NCBI RefSeq assembly: GCF_018991925.1
Contig: NW_024756459.1
Span: forward strand, 489,001-553,000
DNA: 64,000 bases
DNA from: Homarus americanus
Lineage: Eukaryota; Arthropoda; Malacostraca; Decapoda; Nephropidae
Direction: 5' to 3'
Of this stretch, positions 44,315 to 56,657 are shown piece by piece (position 1 is the first letter of the stretch; each line of letters starts with the position of its first letter). Below the pieces are notes generated by a model. It was not told the origin of the DNA. It saw only the letters and a list, made by a program, of their open reading frames with translations, and ran no database searches. The translations under genes and the position numbers were made by a program.

Positions 44315-44665
44315 GATAAGATGATGATGGTGGTGGGGGTGATGGTGGTAGTTGTGGTGATGGTGGTAGTTGTGGTGATGGTGGTAGTTGTGGTGATGGT
44401 GGTAGTTGTGGTGATGGTGGTAGTTGTGGTGATGGTGGTAGTTGTGGTGATGGTGGTAGTTGTGGTGATGGTGGTAGTTGGTGATGGTGGTAGTTGTGGT
44501 GATGGTGGTAGTTGTGGTGATGGTAGTTGTGGTGATGGTGGTGATGGTGGTAGTTGTGGTGATGGTGATAGTTGTGGTGATGGTGGTAGTTGTGGTGATG
44601 GTGGTAGTTGTGGTGATGGTGGTAGTTGTGGTGATGGTGGTAGTTGTGGTGATGGTTGTAGGGAG
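44315..44665. repeat. 18-bp minisatellite, about 19 copies
   Basis: The unit GATGGTGGTAGTTGTGGT repeats; a few copies are shortened. Eighteen is divisible by three, so frames stay open on both strands (HHHHNY on the minus strand, Val/Met on the plus). These are not taken as genes. Confidence 0.96.
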
Positions 44666-44669
44666 AGTA

Positions 44670-45040
44670 GTGGTAGATGTATTTACCAAGGTATACATTA
44701 AACACCCACTAATACAACACTAATACAACCTATAAAAAATGAGAGCCTTAAATACAATAATTTAGGAATACAAGAATGAAATTATACATTATACAAGAAG
44801 CTGGAGTAATGTATATCATGTATTATTCATGTATACTTATAGATTTTATACACGTTGAAGGTGAACGTTTTAGGGTTCATTATTTCGTCGTGTTAAAACG
44901 TCAGATACGTCTTAATGCGTTTAATAATTCATGGAGGTGTAATGTTTTAAGTGGTCCTTCCGAAGAGAGTTAAAGTGGGCGTGTGGGTGTGGGGGTGTGG
45001 GGGGTGTGGGTGGGAGAAGGTAGTGGATGGGAACTGGTTT
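44670..45040. other. Unique AT-rich DNA
   Basis: No supported gene; a GTGGGGGTGTGGG patch sits at 44985-45010. Confidence 0.5.
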
Positions 45041-45041
45041 T

Positions 45042-45043
45042 GT

Positions 45044-45091
<48 letters not shown>

Positions 45092-45345
45092 CCCTTGCCT
45101 GCCCCTCCCTCATCCCTCTCTCCCCTCTCCCACCATCCCTCTCTCCCTTAATCCACCACGCCCCTACCATTATTTTTCCCCCTCTTAGAAAAAAAAATAC
45201 TTTGAGTTACTCCTCCACTATTTTTTTACCTCATGTGGGCCATTTCCCTCCTCCCTCCCTCCCTCCCTCTCTCCCTCTCCCTTGTTTATCAATATTTTTT
45301 ACCCCCTCCCCATATCTCCTCTCTCTATCTCTCTCTTATTTCATG
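45042..45345. repeat. CT run and pyrimidine-rich DNA
   Basis: CT (45042-45088), then CCCTCCC-rich DNA (45240-45340). Confidence 0.88.
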
Positions 45346-45401
45346 TTTTACTTGTGTTTTCCTAGTATGTTTTGGTTTTGACCTGAATTCACACGTGATT
45401 T

Positions 45402-45435
45402 TAATAATAATAATAATAATAACAACAACAACAAT
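45402..45435. repeat. AAT/AAC microsatellite
   Basis: AAT units changing to AAC. Confidence 0.93.
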
Positions 45436-45483
45436 ATATAATAAAACATAAATAAACAATAAACACAATAAACTAAACGTAAT

Positions 45484-45815
45484 TAAACATCAACATCCAG
45501 TTAAACATCAACAAATACATCCAGTTAAATATCAACAAATACATACAGTTAAATATCAACAAATACATCCAGTTAAACATCAACAAATACATCCAGTTAA
45601 ATATCAACAAATACATCCAGTTAAATATCAACAAATACATCCAGTTAAACATCAACAAATACATCCAGTTAAATATCAACAAATACATCCGGTTAAATAT
45701 CAACAGTATCCAGTTAAATATCAACAAATACATCCAGTTAAGCATCAACAAATACATCCAATTAAATATCAACAAATACATCCCAGTTAAACATCAACAA
45801 ATACAAAATGGGTTA
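45484..45815. repeat. 24-bp minisatellite, about 14 copies
   Basis: The unit reads ATCCAGTTAAATATCAAC plus AAATAC. It is in frame, giving MYLLIFNW octapeptides on the minus strand over 100 residues. The hydrophobic frame lacks any signal of selection that I can see. Confidence 0.96.
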
Positions 45816-45959
45816 AACATTTCAATAAATTTGTTCCACTTTCACTCTTGCCAGCATTTTACAACAGCTTCAGCGTGCAAGTTTGACACCGTGCTGATAG
45901 AGTGAGTCGCTTGATGCACACGAGTGATACAGGAAGCCATGGTAAAAGCGCGAATCAGG

Positions 45960-46315
45960 TTAGGTTGGGTTGTGGTGTTGTGACGATGCATGTTGGGTGG
46001 TATGGATGGTATGTGAAAAGTGTGGAGATTGTGTGGGTATTGAGTGGGTGGTGTATAAGGTGGGTGAGTGGATGGTATGTGGGGGTGATGGTGTTGGTGT
46101 GGATGGGTGAGGGTATAGGTGGGTGAGTGGATGGTATGTGGGGGTGATGGTGTGGTGTGGGTGGGTGAGTAATGTTGGTGTGGATGGGTGGTAGTATGGG
46201 TGTGATGTAGATGGATGGTGTAGATGTGGGTGTGGATGGATTTTGTGTGGATGTGGGTTGGTTGTACAGTAGCTAGAGTGTGAGTGATGATATGTTTGGG
46301 TGTAGTGTGGATGCG
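45960..46315. repeat. GGTGGGTGAGTGGATGGTAT repeats
   Basis: Degenerate G/T-rich units of about 40-65 bp. Two copies (near 46057 and 46118) are almost identical over about 60 bp. Confidence 0.85.
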
Positions 46316-46464
46316 TATTACTCTATTGTACCTGTACACTTATACCTGTACCTTACCTGTAATTATACCTCCCACAAATTCACGTCTTTTTTGCAGGTAA
46401 ATAAGTTATTTAGTCACGCCATTACTGCCTTCAGGACGGTGTGTATATGTGTTCAGTGAAGGTG

Positions 46465-46558
46465 AACAGACAGACAGACAGACAGACAGATAGATTAATA
46501 GGTGTATGTATAGATAGATAGATAGACGGAAAAGAGAACCAGGGAATAGGAAATACGA

Positions 46559-46600
<42 letters not shown>
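46465..46600. repeat. CAGA, GATA and GA microsatellites
   Basis: CAGA (46468-46492), ATAG (46506-46526) and GA (46557-46600). Confidence 0.93.
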
Positions 46601-46604
<4 letters not shown>

Positions 46605-46767
46605 CATTTCACATAAATTCCCACCAATTGGGAATTTAAATTACAATATGGGACCAAACTCTGGGAAAAGTATTATTTATTTTTTTTTTTTGGATACCAT
46701 ATTGCAACACAGCGATATGTCGACATGCAATATGCAACTGAACCCTGATAATATTGCAGAAACGATT

Positions 46768-46822
46768 GGTGATAGATAGATAGATAGAGACATGGATAGA
46801 CAGATAGATAGATAGATAGGTT
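46768..46822. repeat. GATA microsatellite
   Basis: Imperfect GATA/GACA run. Confidence 0.92.
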
Positions 46823-47220
46823 TATTATCTATGGAAATTGATGGATTGATCGTGGATTGCAATCTTTCGTGGCGTGGTTGACTGGTGATTGAATTGTTGC
46901 AGAGATCGTGAAGTGTCGCTGATTTACGTGTGATATGTTGTGGTTTTAGGTGATTGAATACAGTCATCTGGTGTAATTTGTCTGTTTTTGTGTCTGTAAC
47001 TGTAATGTGATTCTGTAACCTTACTTGTATCTGTGCCTGTATTCCTGTGTCTGGGAAAATACAAAAAAAAAATGGTGAAAATTGTTTGTAATTGTGTAAT
47101 GTCATGGGAAAAAAATAAGCCCTATTACCCATTTTCTATGTGGGGGAAAATACGAAGGTTTACTCTTATGTAATTCTTTGATGACGTCAGATAGGAGGTT
47201 GGTCACTACACCCCCGTAAT
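46823..47220. other. Unique DNA
   Basis: No supported gene. A single perfect TGACGTCA lies at 47182-47189. Several CTGTGTCTGTAA-like fragments occur at 46975-47055. Confidence 0.5.
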
Positions 47221-47221
47221 A

Positions 47222-47289
47222 ATAAAAAAAATAATAACTAACATTTAAAAAAAAAAATGATAATAGGAAAATAATAATAATAATAATGA

Positions 47290-47322
<33 letters not shown>

Positions 47323-47538
47323 GTAGCTCCTCCCATTTTTATGTAGTTGCCATACATAAACACTTACACATTGACCTTCTCTCCCTCTCTCTCCCTCCCT
47401 CATTCTCACCCTTTCTCCCTCTCCCTCCCTTTTTTTGTCTACCATATCTCCCTCCTTCATAAAACCTCATAGAAGGATCCTTACACAAACAATGGTTCCT
47501 TCTCTCTCTCCCTCCTTCCTTTCCTCCTTCTCTCCCTC

Positions 47539-47592
<54 letters not shown>

Positions 47593-47720
47593 GGCTCCCA
47601 AAGGCTTCCTCACAGGACTTCCATCTTCTTGGCTGTAAAAGAAAATGGGCCATTAGGAGAGATGCAGCCAAGTCCTATTAGTGTGTGTGTGTGTGTGTGT
47701 GTGTGCGTGCGTGTGCGTGT
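47222..47720. repeat. AAT, ATC, pyrimidine, CA and GT arrays
   Basis: AAT-like (47265-47287), ATC (47289-47322), CTCCCTCC (47373-47541), CA (47542-47590) and GT with CG (47681-47721). Confidence 0.92.
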
Positions 47721-47924
47721 GTACATATTCCCCCAAAATTTAAAATATTTCCTCCATCTCAAAAATGTACATAAACCATCTTGTTGAGTCACCCCCTCTT
47801 CTCTCTCAGCCCTCCGTTTTCTACATCATCTTCCTCTGTCACTCAGGCTAAGGTAACTCTCTTCTCGGCTTCCCTTTGAGAGGTATTAGAGCTGAGGGGT
47901 GAGAATATTAGCTACTTAGTCGTG

Positions 47925-48070
47925 TTTGGTTGTGTTGCTGGTGGTGAAAACGGGGGAGGCAGGGAAGGAGGAGGGGGTAGGAGGGGGTTGGTAGTTGAGT
48001 AAGGAGGTAGAGAAGAAGGAAGAAAGAAGATGGGGGAGGGAAGGGAGGAAGGGAGAGGGAATGCTGCTGT
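47925..48070. repeat. Purine-rich tract
   Basis: GGAGGGAGGAAGG-type DNA following unique sequence at 47722-47924. No gene. Confidence 0.8.
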
Positions 48071-48132
48071 CTTGAGGCAATTGACGTTATGGTGGTACAT
48101 AATTTCAGGGCCAACATACATGAAAAAGAGGC

Positions 48133-48313
48133 CCGGGTTAGGTTAGGTTAGGTTAAGGGTTAGGTTAGGTTAGGTTAGGTTAGGTTAGGTTAGGTTAGGT
48201 TAGGTTAGGTTGGGTTAGGTTAGGTTAGGTTAGGTTAGGTTAGGTTAGGTTGGGTTGGGTTAGGTTAGGTTAGGTTAGGTTGGGTTAGGTTGGGTTAGGT
48301 TAGGTTAGGTTAG
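48133..48313. repeat. Interstitial telomere-like array, TTAGG strand
   Basis: About 35 TTAGG units with a few TTGGG substitutions. Purer than the 15.4-kb array and in the opposite orientation. Confidence 0.96.
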
Positions 48314-48403
48314 TCTAATTTTATCTACCTGTTTTCTTATCCTACATCATTATCTATCAAAATTCTTATCCCATTTTTCGATATATTCATCAGTTTGAAT
48401 AGT

Positions 48404-48408
<5 letters not shown>

Positions 48409-48448
<40 letters not shown>

Positions 48449-48531
48449 GTCCTCTTCCGCCTCACTTCCTAACAGACCCTCCACCAACGCCCTTCTCAAC
48501 CCCCTCTCATAAACTACTCCTAGTACCACCT

Positions 48532-48591
<60 letters not shown>

Positions 48592-48597
48592 GTATTT
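48409..48597. repeat. Two CT microsatellites
   Basis: CT at 48409-48444 and 48534-48592, 90 bp apart. Confidence 0.95.
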
Positions 48598-48619
48598 TGC
48601 ATGGAGAAAAACATTTACT

Positions 48620-48840
48620 TGAGCTCTCACCACCACCCCTGCCTGGCCTCCTGCCTCCTCTTTCCCCCCTTACCACAACCTCACCCCTCCCCTCACCCTC
48701 ACCACCACCACTCACCACAGCCCCTCACCCCACTTACCCCTCCGCCTCCCTCACCCCCCTCACCCTCCGCCTCGCACAGCCCCTCACCACCACCCCTCAC
48801 CCACCACCCCTCCACCATGCCCCTCACCCTCATCTCAGAC
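48620..48840. repeat. CACCACCCCTCACC repeats
   Basis: C-rich units of 12-25 bp based on CCCCTCACC and CACCACC. Confidence 0.88.
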
Positions 48841-48912
48841 TCAACTATTGAGATTTTTTGAGTACATGTTGTTGTATGACCTCAGGCTGTGTGTAACGTG
48901 ACCTGTTGCACC

Positions 48913-48943
<31 letters not shown>

Positions 48944-48993
48944 TGTGGAGGAGAGGGAGAGGTGAAGGAAGTAGATGGCGTTGAAATTGCACT

Positions 48994-49030
<37 letters not shown>

Positions 49031-49031
49031 G
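48913..49031. repeat. GT and GATA microsatellites
   Basis: GT (48914-48946) and GATA (48990-49030). Confidence 0.95.
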
Positions 49032-49254
49032 TTTTCATACAAGTCTTCATTGATTTAGTATAAGAAAGTCCGGGTGTAAGAGTCAGGCCTAAAACGTCCA
49101 AGACCGAAACGTCCGGTAACAGGGGACAAAATTGACCGTAAAAGCGGACAAAGAATGAGAGGCAGAGACACAATAAGAGAAGGAACAGGAGGGAGTGAGG
49201 GCGCGACACACACACACACACAGCTGGCCACCACTACCTTGTGTTGTGGTGGTG

Positions 49255-49370
49255 AAGTTTGCTCATTGGTCGGTAGGATGCATGGTGAGACGCGCTCATT
49301 GGTGAACTTGTATTGTGACGTCACGACCCGCTTATTGGTAGACCGTTACTCTGACGTCACGGCTTCCCCC
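49255..49370. promoter_or_regulatory. Repeated CCAAT-type and CRE sites
   Basis: GCTCATTGG (49261, 49293) and GCTTATTGG (49330) carry the reverse CCAAT box at 33-37 bp spacing. Two perfect TGACGTCA sites (49316, 49352) sit 36 bp apart. The mix of CCAAT and CRE resembles a core promoter, but it may be a three-copy diverged tandem repeat. No transcript or start codon context supports a specific gene. Confidence 0.4.
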
Positions 49371-49434
49371 TCAGGGCTGCCTCTGTCGCCTTTGATGATT
49401 TTTTCTTAAGATTTTTTTTCGTCATATTTTTATA

Positions 49435-50025
49435 CTTTCTCTCCCTTCTCTCCCTTCTCTCCCTTCTCTCCCTTTCTCATAACCTTCTTCTCCATTCTTC
49501 TTCCTTCTCCTGTTTTATTACTTGATTATATTGACTTATTATTTATCATTATTTATCTACCTCCCCGTTACTTGTGTTACGATTATACTGTTCATCTCTG
49601 TCTCTCCCTTCATCTCTCCCTTCCTCTCCCCCTTCCCTTCCCTCCTTCCTTGACTAATTCTCCAACCCTACCAACCTTTTCCATCAGTCTCTCCCCCCCC
49701 CTGTTATTTCTTCCCCCTATCCTTCCCATTCTTCCATCCCCCTGGCCCTTTTTCGTCCCCCTTCCTTTTCTTCCTTCCTAAACCCCAGCCCACCTCCCCG
49801 TTCTTCCCTCCCCCTCCCCTCTCTGCATACCCTCCTCACCACCACCTCCCCTCTCTCCCACTTTTACCTCCCTTCCCTCCACCTCTCTCCCTTTCCCCTC
49901 CCCTCTCTCCCTTTCCCTCCCTCTCTCCATACACCCCTCCCCCCTCTCTCCCTCCCCCCTCCCCCCTCTCTCCCTTACCCCCGTTCTTCCTTCCCCTCTC
50001 CCCGTTCACCATAATGCCTCCTTCC
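49435..50025. repeat. Pyrimidine-rich tract
   Basis: CTCCCTTCTCTCC repeats (49438-49475), then CCTTCC/CCCCTCTCTCC DNA, densest at 49800-49995. Confidence 0.9.
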
Positions 50026-50204
50026 ACACTGCTCTCTTCCTACGTTTCTCCTCACCACTTTCACGTAAGCACATACGGTATTAACACATACCTGTATTGG
50101 GTTTAATGCCAGACTTCTCCTTTGCTCGGATACAGCTAATTAAGGCGTGAAGGTCAAAGGTGAATTTACAAGGACTCCATAAACACCTGATTGAAACCTG
50201 ACCT

Positions 50205-50465
50205 AACCAATCCTAACCTAACCTAACCTAACCTAACCCAGATGAAGTGAGGTTCAGGTAGGTTATGTTACGTTGGGTTTTGTTAGGTTAGGGGTAGGTT
50301 AAGTTAGGTTACATAAGGGTGTTAGATTATAAGAGGTTGGATTAAAGTAGGTTAGGTTAGTATTATTTTATGCTAGAATAAGTTAGTCTAAGTTAAAGGT
50401 AAGTTAGGTTAGTAATACTTTATACTAGATTAAGTTAAACTAGATTAAGTAAGGTTAGGTTCCTG
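50205..50465. repeat. Degenerate telomere-like patches of both strands
   Basis: A CCTAA run (50215-50240) is followed 20 bp later by diverged TTAGG units (50270-50462), so the two orientations face each other. Confidence 0.85.
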
Positions 50466-50714
50466 GCTCAATTACTCATTCATTCACATCACTTTTTTCA
50501 CGACTTCATTCACAAACTGGTATAGATCAGCGTCACCTTGGCATTTTGCATTCATTCAGACACTCCCGTTATCCCCAAGTCCTTGATTCTCGTTGAAACT
50601 TAAGAGAATTTTTTCCCCCACTCAATGAGGTAATGTGTGAAGGTAATCTGACTAGCCAACAACACCAAAATGTCGTCGAAATGGCACTGTGACTTTACCC
50701 TTTACCGTGTTTTC

Positions 50715-51140
50715 AGTGTGTGTGTGTGTGTGTGTGTGTGTGTTCAGGGTACTGGTTATGGGCACACGTTGGCTTGTTTTAATTGGTTTGGCTAATATTC
50801 CCTCCCCCCCCCTCATCTCACCTCACTAGTCCTACACACACACACACACACACATACACACACATTGGTTCTCCAGCCCTTCACCCCATCACACGTACTC
50901 TCATCCTTACCTCTTGCCCTCATACATTGCCCCTCCCCCTATTTCCACTCCTCTCTTGCCTCACCTCTCTCTCCTCTCTTTATTCCTCCTTCTCTTTCAC
51001 CCTCCTCCCCTCCTGCCTACCTCTTGCCCACCTCTTGCCCTCACTCATGGCCCTCTACCATATTGCCCATTGTCCTTCGTTCATCTCTCTCGTACCCATT
51101 GCCCCCTCACCTTCCCAATACCCTCCACGCCCTTCGTAAA
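50715..51140. repeat. GT, CA runs and pyrimidine-rich DNA
   Basis: GT (50716-50743), CA (50834-50867) and CTCCTCTCTTGCC-type DNA to 51125. Confidence 0.85.
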
Positions 51141-51229
51141 GTTCCCAGAATTTTTCGCTCGATTTCACAAACATTCGTATGTCATATTTTTTATTATCTC
51201 TGGAAAGGAAAGGTCTTGTTATTGTTTTC

Positions 51230-51620
51230 ATTGTGGGATTTCGACGCCATTTTGGTTCCAATGTGTGTGGTATGGGGAGATTCTTATTTACGAACGTTTG
51301 AGAATCCATCTTTTGTGTCGTAACTTAAATGAACCAGTTTAATGCATTTCTACATCATCGGTTAAGGGGGGAACATTAACTCACTAACCTTTGAGAATCG
51401 ATCGTTTTTTGTCGTAGTTTAAGTTAACCAGTTAAACACGTTTTCACATTACCAGTTAAGGGTAAAAAAAAAATTAAGTACTAACTTTTGTGAATCCAAG
51501 TTTGAGTCGTAGCTAAAGTAAGCCAGTTCGATACTTTACAGTACCTTACGAGATAAACATTACGAACCTTTGTGAATCTATATTAGGGTTACATCTTAAG
51601 GAAATCGGTAAAAGTAGTTT
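51230..51620 (+). repeat. Dispersed GAGAATC family, four diverged tandem copies
   Basis: Copies of CGAACCTTTGAGAATC-type DNA start near 51300, 51393, 51490 and 51572 (82-97 bp apart). Each is followed by TGTCGTAACTTAAG and AACCAGTTAA-like segments. The first is preceded by TTTCGACGCCATTTTGG. Relatives occur at 13.93, 23.3-23.99, 26.32, 30.7, 53.8 and 62.5-62.7 kb. No protein is encoded. Confidence 0.75.
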
Positions 51621-52215
51621 CCATGTCACGAGTTAGGAAGGAAACGACAAACGTATCTTTAAGTTCCCTGACTCGACCTGCTGGTGTTAGCGTGACAGGA
51701 AGGTGAGAGGTGGTAGCAATCACTGTGGGAACCAAACAAGATCCTAGTGGGACGCCGAGGAATGAAGTAATAACCTCGACTCTTCCGTAAGTTAGGCGAG
51801 GTTAAGGTAGGTTAGGTTAGGTTCAATGTTCATCTTTTTTAGTTCATGTGAGGTACTCTTATAAGGTTTATTTACATAGGTTTAACTCACGTAGGGTTCA
51901 AGGTGGTCAGGTTCAATTAGGTTGAACCACCAGGAAGTTAGGTTTAGGAAGGTTCAACCATATGGAAACCAAATTCGTAAGTTCATCTAAAAAATGTACG
52001 TTCAGCTCTCACTGGTTCAATTAGGTTCAACTTTCCCCACGTTTGGTTCACTGAGGTTCATTTCTCACCTGGTGCACAAAGGTATGCTTATTACTCTCAC
52101 AGGTAAACAAAGTCAGCTGTTAACTCTTCTTATTTGTAAACAATGACCCACGTGCTCCCTGTGCGTGTTGAGACGTGTCTGAGCCCCATCAGCTGTTGTG
52201 GTCGAGGGTGCTACA
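51621..52215. other. Unique DNA with TTAGG and GGTTCA patches
   Basis: A short TTAGG patch (51795-51825), then many AGGTTCA fragments to 52070. No gene. Confidence 0.5.
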
Positions 52216-53145
52216 GGTGTGTGTGTGTGTGTGTGTGTATGCATAAATGTTAATTAATTCTCTTGGCCATAAAAGCTGCCTTGTCAAGTGAAAGAACGAG
52301 CGCCTTCTCGTGTTTACATTAGGGAAAGTAGTTGACTAGTTAGCCACAGAGAGAGAAATATTATTGTTAGTGTTGCTATTTTTCTCCTTCTTCTTCTTCT
52401 TCTTCTTATTATTATTATTAAAATATCAAGTAGGTAGATGTTATTGTTTAGTGTTAAGTGGAAAAATACTTTCTAAGTTATATAAATATTACACGTGTTA
52501 ATGGATTCCTTTAAGTGTTAAGTAGATAAGTGTTCCTATGACGGGGAACCTTATGAGTAAAGTGGATGTATTAAGTTGATAAGTATAAGTAAAGTGGATA
52601 AATATAAGTGCCAAGGAGTCCATAAGTACAAGGTTTTAAGTAGCTGCTGCTTCAACCGTCGACAGATTCTGAAAACTTTGTAACTTTATATATTTTTTTC
52701 CTCTTAAGAGAAAAAATTACGATCGAGTCAAAGTTTGAATTAGACGATATTTAACCACATGTTCTTTGTGTCTTAGTTTAAATGAGGTTAATATACGTTT
52801 CTTCAAGATTTTACCGTAAGGGAATATTTCAAGAATTTACGTGACTTCTGTGAGCCAAGGGGGCGTGGCCTACGTGGGGGATGTTGCCGACACGAGTTCA
52901 TCAAAATATTTCCCAAAAACCTACACGAATTTTATTTTAGTTTTTTTTATTTCTTCCTTTCCTCTCCTGTTAGACTAATGGATGTGCTGGGAGGTAATTA
53001 TATATTTTGAAAAGGTTGAATTTTAGAATTTTGTGTTGGTGCCTCTTGCGGGTGCTGATTGGGGGGGGGGTTAGGTAGTTTGGGGTTATTTTGTTTTTCT
53101 GGGCTTTCGTTCGTGTTAATGGTCATTTAGATTAAAGTTTGTGTT
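52216..53145. other. Unique DNA with GT and CTT runs
   Basis: GT (52217-52238) and CTT then ATT (52387-52420). AAGTGGATAAGTATAAGT units occur at 52520-52630. A diverged GAGAATC-family-like segment may lie at 52720-52850. No gene supported. Confidence 0.5.
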
Positions 53146-53149
53146 TATA

Positions 53150-53245
53150 TGTTGGTGGTGGTGATAATGGGTGATGTTAGTGGTGAGGTGTTGGTGTTGG
53201 GTGATGGTGTGGGTGATGGATGGTGTTGATGATGGATGATGCTGG
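53150..53245. repeat. GGTGATG repeats
   Basis: Loose G/T-rich GGTGATGG units. Confidence 0.75.
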
Positions 53246-53442
53246 TTGAATGAAGCAAAACGAGTACACCAGCTGTGAATTATTATTTATTCTAGTAACA
53301 CCACCGAAAGCCTCATTATACAGGAGTTAGTGAGAATGAATGAGAAGTAGCTGAGTTTGTGTTTGAGATTCCGAGCCAGGCTGTTATGGCGAGAGAACAC
53401 GGTAACAACTTTTACGTTTGACTTTCTCATTCCTGCTTGAAT

Positions 53443-53540
53443 ACACACACACACACACACGCACACACACATACACACACACACACACACACACGCACAC
53501 ACATACACACACACACATACACACACACACACACACACAC
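53443..53540. repeat. CA array with CG and TA interruptions
   Basis: About 98 bp of CA broken by CGCA and CATA. Confidence 0.95.
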
Positions 53541-53759
53541 CAGTTTCCCCGTAACAGCAAACTACATCAAGTAACTTTCCCCCTCCCACAGGCACGGAAC
53601 TCAAAGCTGGTCTTATATTTTCTCGGGAACCACAAACCAAAGCGAACCCAGGAACTTCGTCAGGAGGGAAAAACACATTAAGACACCTTCAGGAGAAACA
53701 CCAACCGATTCCTGACGTTGTGGCGTTGGTTCTGTCTCTTTAAGTTAATGTTGCGGCCG

Positions 53760-53888
53760 TAACTGAGGTTAAAGGAACGCTCTATAGCAGAGTCTTTGTT
53801 GATCTTTGACGCCATTTTGTTTTTGTCGTTTGGGTGTTGAAGGTTAATGAGTCAAACGCGTTCTCAGATCTACAGTTGAGGGCAAGAG

Positions 53889-53940
<52 letters not shown>

Positions 53941-53950
53941 TGAGTGAGTG
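53760..53950. repeat. GAGAATC-family-like segment, then GT/GA run
   Basis: TTTGACGCCATTTTG (53806-53820) and GCGTTCTCAGATC (53865) match the 51-kb family. GT (53892-53920) then GA (53921-53940) runs follow. Confidence 0.65.
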
Positions 53951-54154
53951 AGTTAAGGTAGCAGGGGTGGAGAGTGTTGTGGTAACTTGATACGGGGTGA
54001 GGAGGGAGAGAGACAACCTGACTCAGATTATACTATGACTTCTACGTTAAATTCTCCCCACTAACTGGTAACTGTTTAGTGTGAGTGTACCTAACTGTCT
54101 CAAGCAGCAGCACATGTCTTCAAAATTATACTGAGACTGTATCGTATCTGGGTA

Positions 54155-54533
54155 GTATAATATATAGTGATTATAGGTACAGAAATACATAATACAGTAG
54201 TTATAGGTATTAGGGTGTGGCGGTAGTTCAGATTACAGTTATTAGTGATAGGTACAGAGGCATGATAGAAGTACAGAATACATAATTATAGGTACTAGTG
54301 GCATAACACAAGTACAGGATACAATTACAGGATATTACACACACACCTCAGCCTTGTAACTCTCACTCGTGTTTATAAGGTTCATTTTTCTTACCGTGTG
54401 TCTGTCTGTCTGTGTAATGGGAAGGGTTAGATTAGGTTAGGGTAGGGTAGGTTATGTTAGGGTAGGTTATGTTAGGGTAGGGTATGTTAGGGTAGGATGT
54501 GTTATATTGGGTTAGGTTAGGTCAGGTTAGGTC
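54155..54533. repeat. ATAGGTACAGAATACA repeats and degenerate TTAGG array
   Basis: Loose units at 54170-54335, then GGGTTAGGTTAGGGTAGG-type DNA (54423-54532) with TTATG variants. Confidence 0.82.
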
Positions 54534-54734
54534 AAAGAGCAAGACATGTGGCTAATTACTAAAGGTTTCCCACGTAGGAGCAGTATTTTTAGTGCATTGT
54601 ATTGCTCATTGTGGACTGTTATGTATTCATTGTGTTGACGTTTTTGCGGGTTGTGTTGGGGGAAGTGTCTGAGAGCGCTGAGGTGTTATGTTTCGTCTGA
54701 TTTTGTACATAGACGCTACTGCTTGTTAGGGGCT

Positions 54735-55325
54735 ACGTGCAGGTACAAATATATCTACAGGTGTATCTGCAGGGAAATATGTATCTACAGGTGCAGGTGT
54801 ATATGGAGGTAAATGTGTATCTATAGGAACAGGTGTATGCAGGTAAATATGTATCTACAGGTACAGGTGTATATGCAGGTAAATGTGTATCTAGAGGAAC
54901 AGGTGTATGCAGGTAAATATGTATCTACAGGTACAGGTGTATATGAGAATGTCTGTATCTAGAGGAAACAGGTGTGCAGGGAAATATGTATCTACAGGTG
55001 CAGGTGTATATGGAGGTAAATGTGTATCTATAGGAACAGGTGTATGCAGGTAAATATGTATCTACAGGTACAGGTGTATATGCAGGTAAATTGATAGACA
55101 GGTAAAGGGGGTATTTACAGGTACAGGTATGTAGTATTACAGGTACAGAATCAGCGTACAGATAAGGTAGAAGTTCAGGTTCGGTTACAGGTACAAGGAG
55201 ATATTCAGGTATTGATAAGGGATACAAATGAAAGTAACAGGTACAAAATAGGTATACAAGTACAGTTAGATAAAAAGGTTCAATTACAGGTAGGGATACA
55301 GGTACAGAGACAAGTATAGACGCAT
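54735..55325. repeat. CAGGTACAGGTGTAT minisatellite with 70-bp higher-order unit
   Basis: Units of 34-36 bp alternate between a GTATCTACAGGT type and a GTATCTATAGGAACAGG type, giving a ~70-bp dimer. Roughly 100 bp at 54780-54883 recurs almost exactly at 54989-55090. Beyond 55100 the units decay into scattered CAGGTACA. Confidence 0.9.
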
Positions 55326-55329
55326 GACA

Positions 55330-56010
<681 letters not shown>

Positions 56011-56084
56011 AATGATGTTGTTTTACCCCAGGTCTTTGGAAAGTTAGCCAATAAATGACACGACTGGGAGTACTATCTGCCTCG

Positions 56085-56530
56085 CCTCGTCACCTTCACC
56101 ACCTCACATTCACTGCCTCATTTTCACCGCCTTTCTTTTACTTTCTCTCTTCTTTACTTTCCTCTATTTTCTTCACTTTTTCCTTCACTTCTTTATTCTC
56201 TTATTTACTCTATTTTCTTCACTTTCTCTCTTCTTTGCTGTCTCATTTTCATCGCCTTTCACTTCTCTTCACTCATTTTCACCTCCTTCATTCTCACTTT
56301 CAGTAGTCTACATCACTCTCTGTACGTCACTATCATCACCTTCACTACACCATCACCTCAATCACCTCACCATCACCCTCACCATCACATCATCACCTTC
56401 ACTACACCATCACCTCAATCACCTCACCATCACCCTCACCATCACCCTCACCATCACATCATCACCTTCACTACACCATCACCTCAATCACCTCACCATC
56501 ACCACCATCATCATCACCATCATCACCACG
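56085..56530. repeat. TTTTCACCGCC/CTTTCTCTTC repeats and CACCATCACC array
   Basis: Degenerate pyrimidine units (56100-56310), then CACCATCACCTCAATCACCT-type DNA. A stretch of about 60 bp is repeated three times (near 56345, 56405 and 56475). Confidence 0.85.
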
Positions 56531-56657
56531 AGACGTTCCGCCCTGCCTTCTGTTACCTATTGTCTTCCGGCTCCTTTTGTTTACCCTTTTGTAAACATTG
56601 TAAACAGACTGGCTCTTTCTCCATCCCTAAGTCCGCCTCTCCTGACCTAGCTGATGG

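Noticed and set aside
44244..44705. His/Asn/Tyr-rich 153-codon frame
   Set aside because: An 18-bp tandem repeat in frame on both strands, with no splice or start context.
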